Assembly (NCBI GenBank): GCA_021783235.1
Contig: JAJXUD010000002.1
Location: forward strand, 1 to 64,000
DNA length: 64,000 bases
DNA from: Myxococcales bacterium
GTDB lineage: Bacteria > Myxococcota > Myxococcia > Myxococcales > JAKAPL01
Direction of reading: 5' to 3'
Part shown: in pieces, positions 48,001-53,895 of the stretch
Layout: each line of letters starts with the position of its first letter
Numbering within the stretch: the first letter of the stretch is position 1
The notes under the pieces: generated by a model
Databases searched by the model: none
What the model was told of the DNA's origin: nothing
What the model saw: the letters and a program-made list of their open reading frames with translations, nothing else
Made by a program: the position numbers and the translations under genes

Positions 48001-48264
48001 GCCCTCCACCGAGACCGAGCGGAGCTCGTCGATGCCGCTGATCGTGTTCACCGCCTCTTCGATCTTGTCGGTGATCTCGGTCTCGACCTCCTCCGGCGCG
48101 GCGCCGTCGAGGCGGGTGGTCACGACCACGACCGGGAAGTCGATCTTCGGGAACTGGTCGAGGCCGAGCTTGAAGTAGCCCGCGATGCCGACCACCGAGA
48201 TGGCGAGCATCACCACCACGGTGAAGACCGGCCGTCGGACGCAAAGGCTGGCGAGCCACTGCAT
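45064..48264 (-). CDS. RND-family efflux transporter (HAE1/AcrB-like)
   Basis: The protein has 1066 residues and is full length with 12 helices. It starts MQWLASLCVRRPVFTVVVML. The proton-relay helix reads ALAVGIVIDDAIVVLENIFR, with the paired Asp. Porter-domain motifs such as GLDQFPKIDFPVV near 35 and LSARWLDPPL after helix 6 support the HAE1 group, i.e. export of hydrophobic or amphiphilic compounds. It is third in the operon TolC-adaptor-transporter, behind a divergent MarR gene. The adaptor gene ends 12 nt upstream. Confidence 0.94.
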   Translation of the reverse strand: MQWLASLCVRRPVFTVVVMLAISVVGIAGYFKLGLDQFPKIDFPVVVVTTRLDGAAPEEVETEITDKIEEAVNTISGIDELRSVSVEGVSQIFVTFNLDKNVNVAAQEVQDHVNSSLPDLPRGIDPPIVAKLDPDSVPVLQIAVHGKHSVRELTELADKQIRRQIESIPGVGDVSLIGGRKRQINVWMDPVRLRSMGLTAVDVQRAIATQNLSTPGGAVQTGPTEITLRVQGRVTSPAALAQIVVRDADGHPIRLGDVARVEDGEEEEDSVAFENGKRTVLLSVRKQSGENTVAVVDGVLGRLKAIEKALPHGYELEVVRDNSGVVRTSVNAVKEHLVLGALFASLVVLLFLGNFRSAVIAAVAIPISIIGTFALMWARGFTLNMITLLALALAVGIVIDDAIVVLENIFRFIDEKGYRPFPAAIAATKDIGLAVLATTLSLLAVFVPVAFMSGIVGRFLEGFGLTMAFAIAVSMLVSFSLTPSLSARWLDPPLFDEKGKRLPKKKSALERFVDAGYQPVENAYMAVLRFVMRHRWIVVVASLLTLASTPLLFKAVPKGFIPENDDANFEINVRAPEGTSLESTEIVAERIARKVRELSPDVLLTLTSIGGGQQRLENLAKIYVRLTDPRARKETQIGLMARVRKEIVQKLPKDLRIDVSEVDAFNSGQSTASVQYGISGPDLGKLADYSSRIVAELKKVPGAVDVDTNLVVGKPEYDVTIDREKAADLGVQVADIAGTLQLLVGGLKVSTYAESGEDYDVRARADLPFRSDRESLSLITVPSVRYGSVPLREVVTVRQGTGPSVINRVNRQRLVAINANVAPGFGESDVMAALVQIIHDQQLPAAYHALPQGRSRETGKAAANFVIAFGLSFIFMYLVLAAQFESWLHPITILLALPLTVPFALVSLLLFGQTLNIFTGLGLLVLFGVVKKNSILQVDHTNTLRAQGMPKLEAILQANRDRLRPILMTTVAFVAGMIPLAVSKGIGAGLARATGSIVIGGQTLSLLLTLLATPVAYSLFDDASVFFGRLFGRGERTDRGEAEVVPIEGGTPALAAPEPKTKPLAG

Positions 48265-48276
48265 GGTTGTCTCCCG

Positions 48277-49356
48277 CTACTGCGCGACCGCGACGCCGTC
48301 GGCGGTCTGTTCGGTCGGGTGGGTGACGAGCCGCTCTCCCGGGGCCAGCCCGTTCAGCACGGCCACCTCGCCGCCCACGGTGGGTCCGGCCTGGACGACG
48401 CGCTCCTCGATCTGACCGCCCTCGACGACGAAGGCCCGCCAGCTCTCTCCGTCGTGGCGGAGCGCGGAGGCCGGGACGACCGGGAGCGGCTCGCTGCCCA
48501 CGACGAGCTGGGCGGAGGCGAAGAGCCCGGGCTTGAGCCGCCGATCGGCGTTCGGCACCAGCGCTTCGAAGACGAGGTCGCGGGTGGTGGCGCGCACCGC
48601 CGGCCCGATGTAACGGACGATGCCGGTGAAGCTCTCGCCCGGGAAGGCGTCGACCTGGAAGTCCACCTTCTGGCCCTCCTTCACCGCCGCGAGGTCCGCC
48701 TCGGGGATCGTGAGCTCGAGCCGGAGCGGGTCGATCTGGACGAGGTGGACCACCCGGGAGTCCGCCCGGACGTACTCGCCCGGGCTCACGTAGCGCTCGG
48801 CGACGAGTCCCGCGAACGGGGCGCGGACGGTGGCGTCGCCGACCATCTGCAGCGCCTCCTCGGCGCGAGCCGCGGCGGCGTCGGCCGACTCCGCCGAGGT
48901 CTTGCAGCTCGACATGACGCGCTCGAACTCCTGCTCGGAGATGGTGCCCTTCCGGTAGAGCCGCTGGAATCGCTCGCAGTCCCGCTCGGCGAGCTTCTTC
49001 TGCTCGCTCGCGGCCGCGAGGTTGGCCTTGGCCTCGGTGGCGGCGAGGGCCGAGAAGCGGGTGTCGAGCTGGGCGATGGAGCCGCCCTTCGCGACCAGGC
49101 TGCCCCGCTCGACCATGGTTCGCAGCACCCGGCCGTTGGCGTTGGCGGCGAGGTCGGACTCCTCGAAGGCCTTGAGCGAGCCCGCGAGGAGCACCGTCTT
49201 GGGCATCTGCCGCTCGGTCACCGCGACCGTTTCGACGTGGATCGGCGTGGCCTTCGGGGCGTTCGCGGCCTCGCCCTCCGCGACGCGCTCTCCGCAGGCG
49301 GCGAGGCAGAGCAGCGAAGCGGCGAGCCGAAGGGCGATCGGCAGGTGGCGGATCAT
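48277..49356 (-). CDS. RND efflux membrane fusion lipoprotein
   Basis: The protein has 359 residues. The signal MIRHLPIALRLAASLLCLAAC has lipobox LAAC (Cys21), so it is anchored by lipid. The usual AcrA-type order follows: ATPIHVETVAV, a lipoyl half with GRVLRTMVERGSLVAKGGSIAQLDTR, a helical hairpin with an unusual Cys pair (ERDCERF, MSSCKTS), a second lipoyl half VRAPFAGLVAERYVSPGEYV, and beta-barrel and membrane-proximal domains. The TolC-like gene overlaps its start in a 4-base ATGA. Confidence 0.9.
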   Translation of the reverse strand: MIRHLPIALRLAASLLCLAACGERVAEGEAANAPKATPIHVETVAVTERQMPKTVLLAGSLKAFEESDLAANANGRVLRTMVERGSLVAKGGSIAQLDTRFSALAATEAKANLAAASEQKKLAERDCERFQRLYRKGTISEQEFERVMSSCKTSAESADAAAARAEEALQMVGDATVRAPFAGLVAERYVSPGEYVRADSRVVHLVQIDPLRLELTIPEADLAAVKEGQKVDFQVDAFPGESFTGIVRYIGPAVRATTRDLVFEALVPNADRRLKPGLFASAQLVVGSEPLPVVPASALRHDGESWRAFVVEGGQIEERVVQAGPTVGGEVAVLNGLAPGERLVTHPTEQTADGVAVAQ

Positions 49357-50696
49357 TGGACGGGCTCCGGGTCGAGAGGCTGTCCCGCGACGAGGCGCAG
49401 GACCGCGCGGGAATAAGAGAGGTCTGCGTCGGCCTGGAGTCGGGCCACGTCGGCGGCGAAGGCGTCGCGCTGGGCCTGTACGACCTCCAGCTGGTTTCCG
49501 GCGCCCTCGGCGTAGCGCTCGCGCGCGTACTCTGCGGCGAGCTCGGCGGCCTTCACCTGAGCCCGCGTGGCGCGGCTCTTCGTGATGTCCGCGTGGACGC
49601 GCTGCCAGGCGCCGAAGATCTGGTCGTGCGTCGCGAGCCGCGCGCGCTCCTCGCCCAGGCGGGCAATCTGCGCCGCCTGGCTCTCGAGCCGGATGGTCTC
49701 GATGGTGGAGAGGTCCAGCCGCCAGTTGAGGCTCAGCATGGCGGTGTAGTACGCGGGCTGGCCCACGAACGAGGTCGCGTTGGTGAGGTGCTCGTTGATC
49801 GACCCGGAGAGCGTCGGGATCAGGGCGTAGGCCGCGGCGCGCCGGCCGAGCTCGGCCGCGCGCGTCTGCTCGACCGCTGCCTCGAGCGTCGGCAGCCGGT
49901 CCTCGGGCGTCGACTCCCAGCTCTGCAGGGGCGCCTCCTCGTGCAGGTCGTCCTCGGTCGACGGCACGTCGCCGGTCGGCGTCACGGCCGTCAACGTGAC
50001 GAGCGCCCGGCGCGAGATCTGGGAGGCGAGCTCCGCGTCCGCGATGGCGCTGCGGGCGCTCTCGACCTCCGCGGCGGCGCGATTCTCGTCGAGCTGCGTG
50101 GAGACTCCCTCCTGCCGCTGGTCGCGAATCAGCGCGAGGTTTGCCTCGGACACCTCGAGCGTCCGCTGCGCCGAGCGGCGCAACCCCTCGGCCCCGATGA
50201 GCTGATGGTAGTAGCTCGCGACCTGTTGCTCGACCTGCAGGAGGGTGGCGCGCTCGCCGTGCGAAGCGCTCCGCGCCAGCGCCCGCTGCGAGGCGATTCG
50301 CGACCAGCTGGCGAGGTCGACGATGGGGACGTCGAGCTCGAAGAAGGCGTCCCACTGGTTCGTCGGCAGGATCGTGAGCGCGCTCGTGGTGAAGCCGGGG
50401 ATGGCGGGGAAGACCACGTCGTACTGGTTGCGGGTGTAAATGCCTCGGGCGCTCACCGAGGGCAGGGACCGCCCGAGGGTCGCGAGCGCGCCGGTCTCCG
50501 CTTGCACCCGCGCCACCGCGGCCTGACGGTCGTCGACGCTCGCCCTCCTGGCGCCGGCCAAGAACTCGCTCAGCGGCTGCAGCGCAAGGGCGGGAGTCGC
50601 TGCGCCGAGCAGCGCGAGCAGCGCGAGCCCCCGCAGGGGACGGGCCGCCGGAGGCAGGGCACCGGACCAGCCAGGGAACGAATTCACGAGCGTCAC
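49353..50696 (-). CDS. TolC-family outer-membrane efflux channel (RND operon)
   Basis: The protein has 447 residues with a GTG start. After a basic segment the signal sequence reads PLRGLALLALLGAATPALA. Two OEP repeats with long coiled coils follow (RQAAVARVQAETGALATLGRSLPSVSARG; ALIPTLSGSINEHL). It shares its place in an operon with the RND adaptor and transporter and would form their outer duct. It differs clearly in sequence from the TolC-like protein encoded at 28502-29869. Confidence 0.88.
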   Translation of the reverse strand: MTLVNSFPGWSGALPPAARPLRGLALLALLGAATPALALQPLSEFLAGARRASVDDRQAAVARVQAETGALATLGRSLPSVSARGIYTRNQYDVVFPAIPGFTTSALTILPTNQWDAFFELDVPIVDLASWSRIASQRALARSASHGERATLLQVEQQVASYYHQLIGAEGLRRSAQRTLEVSEANLALIRDQRQEGVSTQLDENRAAAEVESARSAIADAELASQISRRALVTLTAVTPTGDVPSTEDDLHEEAPLQSWESTPEDRLPTLEAAVEQTRAAELGRRAAAYALIPTLSGSINEHLTNATSFVGQPAYYTAMLSLNWRLDLSTIETIRLESQAAQIARLGEERARLATHDQIFGAWQRVHADITKSRATRAQVKAAELAAEYARERYAEGAGNQLEVVQAQRDAFAADVARLQADADLSYSRAVLRLVAGQPLDPEPVQ

Positions 50697-50730
50697 GGCG
50701 GCTGTCTCCCGGGAGGCCTATGCGCCCCAA

Positions 50731-50788
50731 TGGTTCATGTCTCAGAACCATGATGATTGTCAACTGAAATACTTCACTTGTTGAACCA
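50731..50788. promoter_or_regulatory. MarR operator region between RND operon and marR
   Basis: A perfect inverted repeat TGGTTC-N8-GAACCA covers 50731-50750. A third GAACCA half-site is at 50783-50788. The stretch 50750-50800 is markedly A+T-rich for this genome. The position between divergent genes suggests that the MarR protein binds here to control both directions. Confidence 0.45.
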
Positions 50789-50807
50789 GTCGTCGATCCG
50801 GTATGCT
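50778..50807 (+). promoter_or_regulatory. candidate marR promoter
   Basis: TTGTTG at 50778-50783 and TATGCT at 50802-50807 are 18 nt apart. The -10 ends 6 nt before the GTG at 50814, the spacing of a leaderless transcript. The -35 overlaps a GAACCA half-site. Confidence 0.4.
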
Positions 50808-50813
50808 TCGGTC

Positions 50814-51320
50814 GTGCGCCCCGCGAGCGCGAAGAGGGAAGGCCCTGGCCTCGGGCGATCGCCGAGGGGTTCGCGCGAGCGCTCGGTGGCCCAGGAACTC
50901 GCCGAGGCCTTCTTCGATCTGCTGATCTCCCGCTCGACCTGGTTTCAGTCGGTGGCCGTCGAGATCGGTGTCACTCCCATCCAGGCGAGGACGCTCGTCG
51001 AGCTGGAGCCGGAGCGGGAGCAGACGATGAGCGGGGTCGCCGCCTCGGCCCGCTGCGAGCCCTCGAACCTCACCGGGATCGTCGATAAGCTCGAGGCGCG
51101 CGGCCTCGTCGAGCGGCGCGGCGCGACCGCCGATCGCCGCATCAAGATGGTCTCTCTCACCCGGGAGGGCGTGGCCCTGCGCCGCCGGCTGATCGCCCGG
51201 TTGAACGAGCCGGCGCCCTGGATGGTCGCGCTCTCTGCCGCGGAGCAGCGGCGGCTGCGCGATCTCTTTCGGGCGGCGGTCGCCGAGGAGAAGCAGCGGT
51301 CAGCCATGAGCGATCGCTGA
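50814..51320 (+). CDS. MarR-family regulator of the RND efflux operon
   Basis: The protein has about 168 residues. The winged-helix core is VTPIQARTLVELEPEREQTMSGVAASARCEPSNLTGIVDKLEARGLVERRGATADRRIKMVSLT, a typical MarR domain with the DRR wing. The GTG at 50814 is preferred because the -10 box TATGCT ends 6 nt before it. A TTG at 50757 in frame would add 19 residues running through the operator and promoter. It is divergent from the RND genes and a likely repressor of them; the inducer is unknown. Confidence 0.85.
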   Translation: MRPASAKREGPGLGRSPRGSRERSVAQELAEAFFDLLISRSTWFQSVAVEIGVTPIQARTLVELEPEREQTMSGVAASARCEPSNLTGIVDKLEARGLVERRGATADRRIKMVSLTREGVALRRRLIARLNEPAPWMVALSAAEQRRLRDLFRAAVAEEKQRSAMSDR

Positions 51321-51392
51321 GTGTCATTCCGCGGCTCGGCGCCGCGCCGGTCGACCGGCTGAATGCTACCGGCGGCGACCAGGAAGAAAAGC

Positions 51393-51439
51393 TGGAGCGG
51401 GTGAAGGGGATCGAACCCTCGACATCAACCTTGGCAAGG
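51393..51439 (-). other. attachment site: displaced 3' half of tRNA-Gly(GCC)
   Basis: On the minus strand the 47 bp read from the anticodon arm (CCTTGCCAAGG, anticodon GCC), through a T-arm with GGTTCGATCCC, to an acceptor stem ending in CTCCA. The sequence before the anticodon arm is not a D-arm or 5' acceptor strand, so this is not a functional tRNA. Identity stops exactly at the anticodon stem, as expected for a tyrosine-integrase crossover within a tRNA gene. Confidence 0.85.
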
Positions 51440-51525
51440 CGGGGCGCGGGTTTCCAGCGGGTCGCACCCCTTCGCAAGTAGGCGCAACCTCTGGAGTCGA
51501 AGACGGCTTCGGGGTCCCTCCGCTC

Positions 51526-51545
51526 CACCGTTTCGCACCGTTTCC
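51526..51545 (+). repeat. tandem 10-bp repeat near the attachment site
   Basis: CACCGTTTCG and CACCGTTTCC stand in tandem about 90 bp inside the element from the tRNA fragment. A 9-mer AATGCTACC also occurs on both sides of it (51362-51370 and 51553-51561). Either may be integrase arm-type sites. The rest of 51440-51627 shows no gene. Confidence 0.35.
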
Positions 51546-51627
51546 CACCCCAAATGCTACCCGGCCGCTACCCGAGGCTCCCAAACCGTCCCGCTCGCTT
51601 CGCAGTCTCCGAGGGGGCGCAGACGAC

Positions 51628-51810
51628 CTGCTGACCGTCCGCGACGTAGCCGCCCGGCTGCACGTCTCGACCGCCACCGTCTACGCGCTCGCCGAGCGTG
51701 GCGAACTGGCGCACGTCCGAGTCTCGAACGCGATCCGAGTCGACCCGTCGGACCTCGCCGTGTTCGTCGAGGCAAGCAAGCGGCGCGGACCGTCGAAGGG
51801 AGGCCGGTAG
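51628..51810 (+). CDS. small excisionase-like helix-turn-helix protein without a normal start
   Basis: The protein has about 60 residues: LLTVRDVAARLHVSTATVYALAERG followed by HVRVSNAIRVDPSDLAVFVEA. This is the MerR-like/excisionase (HTH_17) fold used by many element-encoded directionality factors. There is no ATG, GTG or TTG in frame between the preceding stop (51307-51309) and the domain. A CTG at 51628 has GAGGGGG 10 nt before it and is the best candidate. Otherwise the gene has lost its 5' end. It resembles the excisionase-like gene at 62637 near the other end. Confidence 0.5.
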   Translation: MLTVRDVAARLHVSTATVYALAERGELAHVRVSNAIRVDPSDLAVFVEASKRRGPSKGGR

Positions 51811-51813
51811 GCC

Positions 51814-52047
51814 ATGGCGTCCAAGCGCTCGCCCGCCAAGCCTTGCCGTTGCCCCGCCTGCCGGGATTCCCCTCTGGCACGCGCCAGGGGGCGCGTCTCC
51901 AAGGCGTTCGAGCGGATCTCGAGCGCGCGGACACCGGCCGAGACTCGAGCGGCGCTCGCCGGGCTCGAAGCCCTGGGCCATTCCTCGGACTGGCGAGTGA
52001 TGGCCGCGCTTCTCGAACGCCAGCTTGCGGGGGGCCGCCGTGCCTGA
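51814..52047 (+). CDS. small hypothetical protein with N-terminal Cys motif
   Basis: The protein has 77 residues. The N-terminus MASKRSPAKPCRCPACRD has a CxCxxC cluster that may bind metal. The rest is a basic helical stretch ending in LLERQLAGGRRA. I do not recognise the family. It starts 3 nt after the HTH gene and overlaps the DUF5681-like gene by 8 nt, so the three form one small operon. Confidence 0.5.
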   Translation: MASKRSPAKPCRCPACRDSPLARARGRVSKAFERISSARTPAETRAALAGLEALGHSSDWRVMAALLERQLAGGRRA

Positions 52048-52402
52048 GAACAGGCGCAGATCAGGCAACCGCGGCTCGTTCAAGCCGGGCGTCTCGGGCT
52101 GCCCGGGCGGCAGGCCCAAGCTCACCGGCCGCGCGCTCGAGGTGCGCGCCGCCTGCCGCGAGGCTTCGGTCCGGGCCGTCGAGCGGCTCCGCGACCTCCT
52201 AGAGGCCCCGGATCCAAGCGTGGTCCTGAAGGCCGCCGAGGCGATCCTGCGACGGGCATGGGGGGAGCCTGGGACCGAGGCCGAGGTGCGCGGGGTGGAT
52301 ACCGAGCGGGCGAAGGATGCAGAGCTTCGCGAGCGCGGTTGTGGGGCCAGCTCGCTAGAAGGGCTCATGGCGAGCGACGGGCCGCCCCCAGACGTGGACT
52401 AG
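52040..52402 (+). CDS. DUF5681-like mobile-element protein
   Basis: The protein has about 120 residues with a GTG start overlapping the previous gene. The N-terminal motif GSFKPGVSGCPGGRPKLTG matches the FxxGxSGNPxGRPK signature of DUF5681, a domain found mainly in phage and element genes and sometimes compared to small terminase subunits. The rest is helical (ACREASVRAVERLRDLLEAPDPSVVLKAAEAILRRA). DNA binding is plausible, but the role is unproven. An earlier in-frame start at 52025 exists. Confidence 0.55.
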   Translation: MPENRRRSGNRGSFKPGVSGCPGGRPKLTGRALEVRAACREASVRAVERLRDLLEAPDPSVVLKAAEAILRRAWGEPGTEAEVRGVDTERAKDAELRERGCGASSLEGLMASDGPPPDVD

Positions 52403-52431
52403 AAGGCACAAATTTGCGCTCGGCTCCTACC

Positions 52432-52461
52432 TTGACACGCATCGTAATATAATGTTATAGT
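52432..52461 (+). promoter_or_regulatory. strong promoter of the internal tyrosine recombinase
   Basis: A consensus TTGACA (52432-52437) and TATAGT (52456-52461) are 18 nt apart. The spacer and -10 contain the inverted repeat TATAATGTTATA (52448-52459), in a 20-bp A+T island. The repeat could be an operator. The transcript would reach the ATG at 52494 after about 25 nt, with GAGGAG near 52479. Confidence 0.6.
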
Positions 52462-52493
52462 GCGTCATTGCCGTTCGAGAGGAGCTCGAGCCC

Positions 52494-53498
52494 ATGACCC
52501 CGCCCCCCGCGAAGCTCGAAGCCGCCTTCGCCCGCCTGCCCCCCGGCGAAGCCCTCACCGTCCGCACCGAGGCCCCCGCCGGGCTGTCCGTGACCCCCGC
52601 CGCCGTCGAACGGGCCCGCGAGTTCGCCCGGGCAGCGCGCTCGGAGGCCACCCGGGGCGCCTACCGCTCGGACTGGGCGCACTTCACCGCCTGGTGCGAG
52701 GCTCACGGAGGCACGGCGCTGCCGGCCGGGGCCGCCACCGTCGCGCTCTACCTCGGTGAGCTGGCCGACCAGGGGTTCAAGGTGTCCACCATCGAGCGGC
52801 GCCTCGCGGCCATCGCAGAAGCCCACAAGGCCGCCGGCCTGCCCTCGCCGCGGTCGGACGCGAACGTCCGCGCCGTCGTCAAGGGCATCCGCCGCAAGCT
52901 GGGCGTGGCTCAGAAGCAGGCCCGGCCCCTTCTGCCGGCCGAGCTGCGGGCCGTGGTGGGCACGCTGCCCGAGGGGCCGCAGGGAACTCGGGACCGGGCG
53001 TTGCTCTTGCTCGGCTTCGCAGGGGCGTTCCGCCGGTCCGAGTTGGCCAGCTTGAACGTCGGGGATCTCGAGTTCGGGGACGACGGACTCACCGTGACGC
53101 TCCGGCGCTCGAAGACCGACCAGGAGGGCCGGGGGCGCAAGGTGGGCGTGCCCTTCGGCTCGGACAAGGCGACCTGCCCGGTTCGCGCCGTCCGTGCCTG
53201 GCTGACCAGCCTGGGCGAGGGGGCACGGGGTCCGCTCTTCCGCAGGGTCGACCGCTGGGGCAACCTCGGGGGCCGCATGACGGGGCAGGCCGTCTGGCGC
53301 GTCGTCCGCCGCGTCGCTGGGGACGAGTTCTCGGGGCACTCGCTGCGGGCCGGGCTCGCCACGGCCGCCGCGAAGGCCGGCAAGTCGGCCACCGTGATCA
53401 TGAAGCAAACCGGGCACAAGTCGCTCGCCATGGTGTCGCGCTACGTCCGGGACGCTTCGCTCTTCGAGGACAACGCGGCGAGCGGGATCGGGCTGTAG
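52494..53498 (+). CDS. tyrosine recombinase/phage integrase family protein
   Basis: The protein has 334 residues. An N-terminal helical core-binding domain (about 40-140; SEATRGAYRSDWAHFTAWCEAHGG) precedes the catalytic domain. Active-site residues are visible: Arg181 in FRRSELASL, a Lys in RSKTDQ, His282 and Arg285 in HSLRAG, His in TGHKS, and Tyr317 in SRYVRDA. It lacks the N-terminal arm-binding domain of the terminal integrase. It may be a resolvase, an inversion enzyme or the remnant of a second element. It is the best-expressed gene of the element judging by its promoter. Confidence 0.88.
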   Translation: MTPPPAKLEAAFARLPPGEALTVRTEAPAGLSVTPAAVERAREFARAARSEATRGAYRSDWAHFTAWCEAHGGTALPAGAATVALYLGELADQGFKVSTIERRLAAIAEAHKAAGLPSPRSDANVRAVVKGIRRKLGVAQKQARPLLPAELRAVVGTLPEGPQGTRDRALLLLGFAGAFRRSELASLNVGDLEFGDDGLTVTLRRSKTDQEGRGRKVGVPFGSDKATCPVRAVRAWLTSLGEGARGPLFRRVDRWGNLGGRMTGQAVWRVVRRVAGDEFSGHSLRAGLATAAAKAGKSATVIMKQTGHKSLAMVSRYVRDASLFEDNAASGIGL

Positions 53499-53543
53499 AA
53501 GCCACCGCCGCCCGCCCACGTCGCCTCGCTGTCGTCAACGGCG

Positions 53544-53810
53544 CTAGCGGGACGATGGCCGCCCCCGCCGGGCTCTCATGCTGCTGGGCCGCCTGACCAA
53601 CTCGGCCAGGGGGACGCGGTACAGGTTCGCAAACACCACGAGAGATTCGAGCCCAAGGTTCTGAGCCCCGCCTTCGACGCTCTGAACGTACCGCGTGCTG
53701 ACGCCGAGTTGCTCTGCCGCTTGCGCCTGAGTGAGTCCGCGTTCCCCGCGCAGCTCTGCGATGCGCCGCCCGACGTGCCGCTGAACGGTCTCCGGGTCGA
53801 GAGGCTGCAT
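53544..53810 (-). CDS. XRE-family transcriptional regulator
   Basis: The protein has 88 residues. The HTH domain is IAELRGERGLTQAQAAEQLGVSTRYVQSVEGG with a conserved C-terminal helix (LESLVVFANLYRVPLAELV). Size and its place divergent from the restriction-modification gene resemble controller (C) proteins of restriction-modification systems. It could also be a general element repressor. The 85-bp gap to the RM gene should hold its operator, but I see no clean palindrome there. Confidence 0.75.
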   Translation of the reverse strand: MQPLDPETVQRHVGRRIAELRGERGLTQAQAAEQLGVSTRYVQSVEGGAQNLGLESLVVFANLYRVPLAELVRRPSSMRARRGRPSSR

Positions 53811-53895
53811 CCGGCGGACAGTCGGCCGGAATGCTCTTGACTAAAACGATGCCATAAGTTCGCCTTGTGCGGCGACGCTTCGGCGGCGCGACCGC

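Noticed and set aside
45064-50696. Metal-efflux (CusA/CzcA) type RND system
   Set aside because: The transporter lacks the methionine pairs and other signs of metal pumps and its proton-relay helix is of the HAE1 drug type, although the Cys pair in the adaptor hairpin drew attention.
51393-51466. Complete functional tRNA-Gly
   Set aside because: The 5' acceptor strand, D-arm and first bases of the anticodon stem do not match; only the 3' part from CCTTGCCAAGG is tRNA-like.
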